Positions 1 to 5,802 of a DNA stretch of 5,802 nucleotides are shown piece by piece; positions within the stretch are counted from its first letter, which is position 1, and each line of letters starts with the position of its first letter. The stretch lies in NCBI GenBank assembly GCA_018066225.1, contig JAGHRU010000085.1, positions 1-5,802 of the forward strand, written 5' to 3'. This stretch comes from Candidatus Equimonas enterica (lineage in GTDB: Bacteria; Bacteroidota; Bacteroidia; Bacteroidales; Bacteroidaceae). Made by a program: the position numbers and the translations under genes. Under the pieces are notes generated by a model. The model had not been told where the DNA came from. It was given only the letters and a program-made list of their open reading frames with translations, and made no database searches.

Positions 1-1630
1 ACCAGTTCAACAGCACAGCAGAATGTCCGCTGTGTCACAGCGCACGTCTCAATGCCGAAGCCTCTCCTACCGTCTCGACGGCAAGAACATCCACGAACTT
101 GCCTCGATGGACATCGCGGAGCTCTACGACTGGATGGAAGAGCTGGAAGACCGGCTGCCGCAGAAAGAAGCCGCCATCGCCCACGAGATATTAAAGGAAC
201 TGCGCACCCGCTTGCGCTTTCTCCTCGATGTCGGCCTCGACTACCTCTGTCTCGCTCGTAGCGCAGGCTCGCTCTCGGGCGGTGAGAGCCAGCGCATACG
301 ACTGGCTACACAGATAGGCAGCCAGTTGGTCAATGTGCTCTATATCCTCGATGAGCCCTCCATAGGGTTGCATCAGCGCGACAACGTGCGCCTCATCCAC
401 TCGCTCTGCCAACTGCGCGACACGGGCAACACTGTGGTCGTCGTAGAGCACGACCGCGACATGATGTTGGCCGCCGACTACATCATCGACATGGGGCCAC
501 GCGCAGGCCGTTTCGGCGGACAAGTGGTCTATCAAGGCACGCCCAAGGCGATGCTACGGGAGCAGACCTTGACGGCCGACTATCTCAACGGCCGCCGCCA
601 AATCGCCGTTCCCGATCTGCGCAGAGCCGGCAACGGGCATCACCTCACTCTTCGACACGCAAGGGGTAACAATCTCAACGATGTCAGCATCTCCTTGCCG
701 CTGGGTACGTTCATCTGCATCACGGGAGTCTCTGGCAGCGGCAAGTCGTCGCTCATCAGCGCTACCCTGCTTCCCATCCTCACGCAGCACTTCTACCATG
801 CGCAGAAAGAGCCCCTGCCCTACGGCAGTATAGAGGGTTTGGAACACCTCGACAAAGTCGTGGCAGTCGATCAAAGCCCCATAGGGCGCACACCGCGCAG
901 CAACCCTGCGACCTACACTGGCGTGTTCAGCGACATCCGCGCCCTCTTCGTAGCCCTGCCCGAGGCCAAGATACGCGGCTACAAGCCCGGGCGTTTCTCC
1001 TTCAATGTCAAGGGTGGCCGCTGCGAAACCTGCAAGGGCAATGGCTACAAGACCATCGAGATGAACTTCCTGCCCGATGTCTATACACCGTGTGAAGACT
1101 GCTCGGGCAAACGTTACAACCGCGAGACGCTGGAAGTGCGCTACAAGGGAAAGTCCATTGGCGACGTGCTCGACATGACCATCAACCAAGCCTGTGAGTT
1201 CTTCGCCGCCGTGCCCACCATACTCCATAAGATAAAGGTGCTGCAAGAGGTGGGCTTGGGTTACATCAAGCTGGGACAGTCATCTACCACGCTATCGGGC
1301 GGCGAGAGCCAACGCGTAAAATTGGCTACCGAACTCGCACGCCGCGACACAGGGCGTACGCTCTACGTTCTCGACGAACCTACCACGGGGCTGCACTTCG
1401 AAGACATCCGCGTGCTGCTCGGTGTGCTCCAACAACTGGTGGAGCGCGGCAACACCGTCGTCGTAATAGAGCACAACCTCGATGTCATCAAGACGGCCGA
1501 CTACCTCATCGACATGGGGCCCGAAGGCGGCCGTGGCGGCGGCACCGTAGTGGCGCAAGGCACTCCCGAAGCCGTCGTCAAGGCAGGCGGTGGCTATACA
1601 GCGCAATATCTAAAAGACGAACTCTATTAA
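1..1630 (+). CDS. uvrA: UvrA, excinuclease ABC subunit A (5'-partial, apparent frameshift near position 62)
   Basis: UvrA is the DNA-damage-sensing ATPase of nucleotide excision repair; it works as a dimer and loads UvrB at lesions. The gene enters from the left edge, so the first ATP site and UvrB-binding region are not visible. Bases 3-62 read as UvrA in one frame (CPLCHSARLNAEA); from 62 the match continues one frame over (LSYRLDGKNI) to the stop at 1628. Numbering residues from the ATG at 23, I see ABC signature LSGGESQ at 84-90, Walker B ILDEP at 108-112, H-loop VEHD at 141-144, second-domain Walker A GVSGSGKS at 235-242, zinc-module cysteines 334, 337, 357 and 360, second signature at 424-430, Walker B VLDEP at 449-453 and IEHN at 482-485. 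All these residues look intact. The ATG at 23 is not a credible start: it lies out of frame inside the conserved CxxC segment and its first 13 codons do not resemble UvrA. Bacteroidales can carry more than one uvrA; the visible part does not decide which this is. Confidence 0.95.
   Translation, partial: PVQQHSRMSAVSQRTSQCRSLSYRLDGKNIHELASMDIAELYDWMEELEDRLPQKEAAIAHEILKELRTRLRFLLDVGLDYLCLARSAGSLSGGESQRIRLATQIGSQLVNVLYILDEPSIGLHQRDNVRLIHSLCQLRDTGNTVVVVEHDRDMMLAADYIIDMGPRAGRFGGQVVYQGTPKAMLREQTLTADYLNGRRQIAVPDLRRAGNGHHLTLRHARGNNLNDVSISLPLGTFICITGVSGSGKSSLISATLLPILTQHFYHAQKEPLPYGSIEGLEHLDKVVAVDQSPIGRTPRSNPATYTGVFSDIRALFVALPEAKIRGYKPGRFSFNVKGGRCETCKGNGYKTIEMNFLPDVYTPCEDCSGKRYNRETLEVRYKGKSIGDVLDMTINQACEFFAAVPTILHKIKVLQEVGLGYIKLGQSSTTLSGGESQRVKLATELARRDTGRTLYVLDEPTTGLHFEDIRVLLGVLQQLVERGNTVVVIEHNLDVIKTADYLIDMGPEGGRGGGTVVAQGTPEAVVKAGGGYTAQYLKDELY
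57..65 (+). other. Apparent one-base deletion (frameshift) inside uvrA
   Basis: Upstream of 62 the UvrA match is in the frame beginning at base 3; downstream it is in the frame of base 62. One extra C in the short run at 61-62 would join the two parts into a normal UvrA segment (LNAEALSYRLDGKN). Left unshifted, the upstream frame stops at TAA 192-194, before the first ABC signature. No slippery heptamer is present, so programmed frameshifting is unlikely. A sequencing or assembly error and a real null mutation are both possible. Confidence 0.85.
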
Positions 1631-1669
1631 CAACAAACAATATCTATTCACCTAAAACACTCCCCATCT

Positions 1670-3193
1670 ATGTTTGAAGGACAACCCAAGGGCCTATGGG
1701 CTCTCGCGCTTGCCAACACTGGTGAGCGTTTCGGCTACTACACGATGATAGCCGTGTTTGCACTCTTCCTGCGCGCCAACTTCGGCCTTGAGCCGGGCAC
1801 GGCAGGTGCTATTTACAGTACTTTCCTCGGCCTCGTCTATTTCCTGCCGCTTATCGGCGGCATGATGGCCGACAAGTTCGGTTTCGGCAAGATGGTGACG
1901 CTCGGTATCATCATCATGTTCGTCGGCTACCTGTTGCTCTCCATCCCTCTCGGCGGCGACACTGTCGCTTTCATCGCCATGCTCGCTGCGCTGCTGTTCA
2001 TCAGTTTCGGTACTGGCCTCTTCAAGGGCAACCTGCAAGTGATGGTCGGCGACCTCTACAACGAAGAAAAGTATGCTGCCAAGCGCGACTCTGGCTTCTC
2101 CCTCTTCTACATGGCCATCAACATCGGTGCACTCTTCGCTCCCACGACGGCCGTTAAGATTAAGGAATACGCCGAGACGGCACTCGGCTACAGCGGCAAC
2201 GACGCTTACCACTTCTCCTTCGCTGTGGCTTGCATCTCGCTCGTTGTATCTATCGCCATCTACTACGCTTTCCGCTACACCTTCCGCCACGTAGAAGGCC
2301 AGAAGGACGCGAAGAAAGACGTGGCTACCGAAGAAGTTGCAGAACTCTCTCCCAAGGAGACGAAAGACCGCATTGTGGCCCTCTGCCTTGTCTTCGCCGT
2401 GGTTATCTTCTTCTGGATGGCTTTCCACCAGAACGGCTTGACGCTGACCTACTTCGCCGATGAGTTTGTCAATCCTCTCGCCCAAGGCGCACAGAGCATG
2501 TGCTTCGACGTGTTCAACCTCGTGGCCGTCATCTTCATCGTCTATGCCACCTTCTCTCTCTTCCAGAGCAAGAAAGGCTCCACAAAGGGCATCAGCGCAC
2601 TCATCATCGCAGCAGCCTGCGCCTTCCTCTACTGGCAATACACGCGCATTGCTCCCGAGGGCATCGCTATCAGCGCACCTATCTTCCAGCAGTTCAACCC
2701 CTTCTATGTTGTCGCCCTCACGCCCGTGAGCATGGCCATCTTCGGCGCACTTGCAGCCAAGGGTAAGGAGCCCAGCGCACCGCGCAAGATAGCCTACGGT
2801 ATGCTCGTGGCTGGTATCGCCTACTTCGTGATGGTCTTCGCCTCACAAGGTCTGCTCACGCCCGACGAACAGAAGGCAGCAGGCGAAGGCGGCAAGATCT
2901 TCGCTTCTGGCAACTGGCTCATCTTGACCTACCTCATCCTTACCTTCGGCGAACTCCTGCTCTCCCCGATGGGCATCAGTTTCGTCTCCAAGGTAGCGCC
3001 TCCCAAGTACAAGGGTATGATGATGGGCGGCTGGTTTGTGGCCACTGCCATCGGTAACTTCCTCGTCAGCGTCGGCGGCTTCCTCTGGGGTGGTCTGCCT
3101 CTGACGGCCGTGTGGGCGGTGTTCATCACCCTCTGCCTCATCTCTGCTCTCTTCATGTTCATCATCATGAAGCGTCTCGAGAAGGTCTGCTAA
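1670..3193 (+). CDS. POT/PTR2-family peptide MFS transporter
   Basis: This is an inner-membrane, proton-coupled di/tripeptide importer of the major facilitator superfamily, judged by family motifs. Of 507 residues, most fall in hydrophobic segments. Motifs in order are TM1 NTGERFGYY (16-24), the MFS loop GGMMADKFGFGK (63-74), TM4 GLFKGN with Lys119, the PTR2 motif FYMAINIG (146-153), TM7 FFWMAFHQNG (247-256), and TM10 GELLLSP with Glu428. A charged cytoplasmic loop at about 206-233 joins the two halves. Three residues differ from the usual POT pattern: Asn16 replaces the first Glu of ExxER, Ile27 stands at the second TM1 Arg, and His253 at the TM7 Glu. Two extra hydrophobic stretches (about 279-298 and 307-323) follow TM7, giving about 14 membrane segments. 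The start follows uvrA by 39 bases and has no Shine-Dalgarno sequence; the MFEGQPKGL N-terminus suits the family. Co-transcription with uvrA is likely, ending at the hairpin from 3217. The substrate is inferred, and a divergent specificity is possible. Confidence 0.93.
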   Translation: MFEGQPKGLWALALANTGERFGYYTMIAVFALFLRANFGLEPGTAGAIYSTFLGLVYFLPLIGGMMADKFGFGKMVTLGIIIMFVGYLLLSIPLGGDTVAFIAMLAALLFISFGTGLFKGNLQVMVGDLYNEEKYAAKRDSGFSLFYMAINIGALFAPTTAVKIKEYAETALGYSGNDAYHFSFAVACISLVVSIAIYYAFRYTFRHVEGQKDAKKDVATEEVAELSPKETKDRIVALCLVFAVVIFFWMAFHQNGLTLTYFADEFVNPLAQGAQSMCFDVFNLVAVIFIVYATFSLFQSKKGSTKGISALIIAAACAFLYWQYTRIAPEGIAISAPIFQQFNPFYVVALTPVSMAIFGALAAKGKEPSAPRKIAYGMLVAGIAYFVMVFASQGLLTPDEQKAAGEGGKIFASGNWLILTYLILTFGELLLSPMGISFVSKVAPPKYKGMMMGGWFVATAIGNFLVSVGGFLWGGLPLTAVWAVFITLCLISALFMFIIMKRLEKVC

Positions 3194-3216
3194 CGCCCCC
3201 TTGACCTGACATTTGC

Positions 3217-3258
3217 TCCGCTATCGGTAAGTCGCTGACTTTCCGATAGCGGATTTTT
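3217..3258 (+). terminator. Rho-independent terminator after the POT gene
   Basis: An 11-bp perfect stem pairs 3217-3227 with 3243-3253. Its loop contains a second 5-bp stem (3229-3233 with 3237-3241) capped by GCT, so the whole hairpin has 16 pairs with one T/T mismatch. It is followed directly by TTTTT (3254-3258) and then GTT. It begins 23 bases after the transporter stop codon and about 50 bases before the pnp promoter, so it should separate the two units. Confidence 0.88.
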
Positions 3259-3305
3259 GTTACGGGCAAAAGCACAGAGCGGCACACACATTTCGGGCAT
3301 AAGGC

Positions 3306-3336
3306 TTTGACACGTCGGAATTTATTGCTAACTTTG
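3306..3336 (+). promoter_or_regulatory. Bacteroidetes-type sigma(ABfr) promoter of pnp
   Basis: TTTG at 3306-3309 is the -33 element and TAACTTTG at 3329-3336 matches TAnnTTTG, the -7 element. The spacer is 19 bases, the consensus distance in Bacteroidetes. Transcription should start roughly at 3341-3346, giving a leader of about 35-40 bases. That leader is A-rich, has no Shine-Dalgarno motif and shows no hairpin like the RNase III-processed one used for pnp autoregulation in E. coli. Confidence 0.8.
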
Positions 3337-3380
3337 CGCGATTTTACAGAGTAATAAACACTAATAACCCCAAAGTAACG

Positions 3381-5630
3381 ATGAACGTTATCACCAAGAC
3401 CGTTGCCCTCCCCGATGGACGCACCATTTCCATCGAGACGGGCAAACTCGCCAAGCAGGCAGACGGAGCCGTCATGTTGCGCATGAACAACACGATGCTT
3501 CTGGCCACTGTCTGCGGCGCGAAAGACGCTGTACCTGGCACTGACTTTATGCCCTTGCAGTGCGATTACAAGGAGAAATACTCCGCAGTAGGCCGCTTCC
3601 CCGGCGGTTTCACCAAGCGCGAAGGCCGCGCCGGCGACTATGAGATCCTCACCAGCCGCCTCGTGGACCGTGCTCTGCGCCCTCTTTTCCCTGCCGACTA
3701 CCACGCCGAAGTATTTGTCAATATCACCCTTTTCAGTGCTGACGGTGTCGATATGCCCGATGCTCTGGCAGGCTTCGCAGCCTCTGCTGCCCTCGCCTGC
3801 TCCGACATCCCCTTTGAAGGTCCTATCTCCGAGGTGCGCGTAGCACGCATCGACGGCGAGTTTGTCATCAACCCCACCTTTGAGCAACTCACGCAGGCCG
3901 ACATGGACCTCATGGTCGGCGCGACGGAGGAGAACATCATGATGGTGGAAGGCGAGATGAAGGAAGTGCCCGAAAGCGCACTGCTCGCTGCCCTCAAAGC
4001 CGCCCACGAGGCCATCAAGCCCATGTGCCGCTTGCAGAAGGAGCTCAGCCGCGAACTCGGCAAGGACATCAAGCGCGAATACTGCCACGAGGTGAACGAC
4101 GAAGAACTGCGTGAGCAGGTACGCCGCGAGTTGTACCAACCCGCCTACGACATCACGAAGAGCGCACTGGAAAAGCACGCTCGCGCCGAAGCCTTCGAGA
4201 AGATCCGCGAAGACTTCAAGGAAGCCTATGCTGCTGCCCACACCGAGCTCACGCCCGAAGAACTCGAAGAGAAGAACGGGCTCATCGATAAGTACTACCA
4301 CGACGTGGAGAAAGACGCTATGCGCCGCTGCATCCTCGACGAAGGCATCCGCCTCGACGGCCGCCACACTACCGACATTCGCCCCATCTGGTGCGAAGTA
4401 GATCCGCTGCCCGGTCCTCACGGCAGTGCCATCTTCACGCGCGGTGAGACGCAGAGCCTCAGCACCACGACGCTCGGCACGAAACTCGACGAGAAACTCG
4501 TGGACGACGTGCTCGACAAGAGTTATATGAAGTTCCTGCTGCACTACAACTTCCCGCCCTTCTCCACGGGTGAGGCGAAAGCCCAGCGCGGCGTGGGTCG
4601 TCGCGAGATAGGCCACGGCCACCTCGCTTGGCGCGGCATCAAGGGGCAAATCCCTGCCGACTTCCCCTACACCGTGCGCGTAGTGAGCGACATCCTCGAG
4701 AGCAACGGCTCATCGTCGATGGCCACCGTCTGCGCAGGTACGCTCTCACTGATGGACGCTGGTGTGCCCTTGAAGAATCCCGTGAGCGGCATCGCAATGG
4801 GCCTCATCAAGAACCCCGGCGAAGACAAGTACGCCGTCCTCTCCGACATCCTCGGCGACGAAGACCACCTCGGCGATATGGACTTCAAGACCACGGGTAC
4901 TGTCAATGGTCTGACGGCCACGCAGATGGATATCAAGTGCGACGGTCTGAGCTACGACATCCTCGAGAAAGCCCTCGCACAGGCCAAGGCAGGCCGTGAG
5001 CATATCCTCGGCGAGATGCTCAAGACGCTCGACAAGCCGCGCGAAGACTTCAAGCCCCATGTGCCGCGCATCGTGGCCTTCGAGATACCGAAGGAGTTTA
5101 TCGGTGCTGTCATTGGCCCCGGCGGCAAGATCATACAGGGCATGCAGGAAGAGACTGGTGCCACCATCACCATCGACGAAGAAGACGGTGTGGGTAAGAT
5201 ACAGGTCAGCGCTCCCGGCAAGGAGAGCATCGACGCTGCTGTGGCCAAGATACGCGCCATCGTGGCCATGCCCGAGGTGGGCGAGACCTACGACGCCAAG
5301 GTGGTCAGCATCATGCCTTACGGCTGCTTCGTAGAGTTCATGCCGGGCAAGGAAGGCTTGCTCCACATCTCCGAGATAGCATGGAAGCGCTTGGAGAGCG
5401 TGGAAGAGGCAGGCATCAAGGAGGGCGACCACATCCAGGTGAAGCTCCTCGAGATAGACCCCAAGACGGGCAAATATCGCCTCTCCCACCGCGTGCTCGA
5501 AGAGAAGCCCGAAGGATGGGAAGACCGCCCTGCACGCCGTCCGCGTCCCGAGCGTGGTCCGCGTCCCGAGCGCAGCGAAGGCGGTGAACGCCGCGAAGGT
5601 GGCCCGCGTTTCCACCGCGACCTCCACTAA
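3381..5630 (+). CDS. pnp: Polynucleotide phosphorylase (PNPase), polyribonucleotide nucleotidyltransferase
   Basis: PNPase is a trimeric 3'-to-5' exoribonuclease in the cytoplasm that uses phosphate to release nucleoside diphosphates during mRNA turnover; it can also add tails in reverse. All domains are present: first RNase PH domain (about 1-145, with GRFPGGFTKREGR at 71-83), an all-alpha linker (about 155-315), second RNase PH domain (about 322-545), KH domain (about 562-628, loop GPGG at 579-582) and S1 domain (about 633-705). By eye, Asp495, Asp501 and Lys503 in DEDHLGDMDFK match E. coli Asp486, Asp492 and Lys494, and Arg407/Arg408 match the phosphate/RNA-binding Arg pair. The 749 residues exceed the 711 of E. 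coli, partly through a basic Arg/Pro/Gly-rich tail (716-749). The ATG follows the promoter at 3306 by a plausible leader, and MNVITKTVALPDGR is a normal N-terminus. No rpsO precedes it, unlike in E. coli; it appears to be transcribed on its own. Confidence 0.98.
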   Translation: MNVITKTVALPDGRTISIETGKLAKQADGAVMLRMNNTMLLATVCGAKDAVPGTDFMPLQCDYKEKYSAVGRFPGGFTKREGRAGDYEILTSRLVDRALRPLFPADYHAEVFVNITLFSADGVDMPDALAGFAASAALACSDIPFEGPISEVRVARIDGEFVINPTFEQLTQADMDLMVGATEENIMMVEGEMKEVPESALLAALKAAHEAIKPMCRLQKELSRELGKDIKREYCHEVNDEELREQVRRELYQPAYDITKSALEKHARAEAFEKIREDFKEAYAAAHTELTPEELEEKNGLIDKYYHDVEKDAMRRCILDEGIRLDGRHTTDIRPIWCEVDPLPGPHGSAIFTRGETQSLSTTTLGTKLDEKLVDDVLDKSYMKFLLHYNFPPFSTGEAKAQRGVGRREIGHGHLAWRGIKGQIPADFPYTVRVVSDILESNGSSSMATVCAGTLSLMDAGVPLKNPVSGIAMGLIKNPGEDKYAVLSDILGDEDHLGDMDFKTTGTVNGLTATQMDIKCDGLSYDILEKALAQAKAGREHILGEMLKTLDKPREDFKPHVPRIVAFEIPKEFIGAVIGPGGKIIQGMQEETGATITIDEEDGVGKIQVSAPGKESIDAAVAKIRAIVAMPEVGETYDAKVVSIMPYGCFVEFMPGKEGLLHISEIAWKRLESVEEAGIKEGDHIQVKLLEIDPKTGKYRLSHRVLEEKPEGWEDRPARRPRPERGPRPERSEGGERREGGPRFHRDLH
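5539..5572 (+). repeat. 18-base tandem repeat within the pnp 3' end
   Basis: The 16 bases at 5539-5554 recur exactly at 5557-5572, a period of 18 bases that keeps the frame. The two copies encode RPRPER and GPRPER in the disordered basic tail after the S1 domain. Copy number at such repeats can change by slippage without disrupting the enzyme core. Confidence 0.85.
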
Positions 5631-5802
5631 TCCCTCTGCATCACATACACTCTACATACGCGGAGCCAGCCCCCACCTTGGTAGGCACGCAACGCATTTT
5701 GCTGTCCAACATGTAAGCCATGCGCGTGAAACCAAGTTAAAAAGTCTTCGGCAACCACCAAAGATAGTAGCCGGACTAACGGGCAGGAATGTCACGCTAT
5801 TT

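Noticed and set aside
23..61. ATG at 23 as the start of a short stand-alone UvrA-like protein
   Set aside because: The conserved UvrA segment over these bases is in another frame, and the first 13 codons from this ATG have no UvrA similarity; the start results from the apparent frameshift at about 62.
1694..2638. A 314-codon open frame on the minus strand within the transporter gene
   Set aside because: The translation is rich in Glu, His and Val, as expected for the antisense of a membrane-protein gene, and has no motif or promoter of its own.
3165..4649. A 494-codon open frame on the minus strand, overlapping the 5' part of pnp and the pnp promoter region
   Set aside because: It is a shadow of the biased, GC-rich codon use of pnp: its protein has no recognisable domain, it crosses the pnp promoter and the transporter terminator, and the + strand frame is an unmistakable PNPase.
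4746..5627. A 293-codon open frame on the minus strand under the 3' part of pnp
   Set aside because: It is antisense to the conserved second RNase PH, KH and S1 domains and shows no family features; there is no independent support.
5666..5714. Possible terminator or structured RNA downstream of pnp
   Set aside because: Only weak stems were found (CC/GG around ACCTTGGT, and GCAA/TTGC with a 6-base loop), with no adjacent T-tract of terminator quality.
5631..5802. tRNA or other RNA gene in the final intergenic stretch
   Set aside because: I found no T-loop GTTC-like motif, no cloverleaf pairing and no CCA-type acceptor stem on either strand.

Overview
The window carries three genes, all on the + strand. 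They are the C-terminal half or more of an excision-repair ATPase (uvrA), a complete proton-coupled oligopeptide transporter of the POT/PTR2 family, and a complete polynucleotide phosphorylase (pnp). The source looks like a member of the Bacteroidota, probably Bacteroidales and possibly Prevotella-like. Three things point there: a promoter before pnp that fits the Bacteroidetes consensus (TTTG, 19 bases, TAnnTTTG), start codons preceded by A/C-rich sequence without a Shine-Dalgarno motif, and a transporter N-terminus of a kind I associate with Bacteroidales POT proteins. The coding regions are fairly GC-rich for that group. The genus is an inference.

Layout: uvrA enters from the left edge and ends at 1630. 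A 39-base gap with no recognisable promoter or terminator leads to the transporter (1670-3193), so the two may be co-transcribed. A strong composite hairpin with a T-tract (3217-3258) closes that unit. pnp (3381-5630) then starts from its own promoter (3306-3336) with a short leader of about 35-40 bases. The last 172 bases (5631-5802) hold no gene I can support and no clear terminator.

The genes are housekeeping functions that do not form one pathway: DNA damage recognition, peptide uptake and RNA turnover. I see no mobile element, CRISPR array, RNA gene or undescribed multi-gene system. The points most worth a second look are an apparent one-base deletion that breaks uvrA at about position 62, and the transporter. 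The transporter lacks three of the usual POT proton/peptide-site residues and seems to carry two extra membrane helices between TM7 and TM8 rather than between TM6 and TM7. Smaller points are the textbook Bacteroidetes promoter, the two-part terminator hairpin and the Arg/Pro/Gly-rich PNPase tail built partly from an 18-base tandem repeat.
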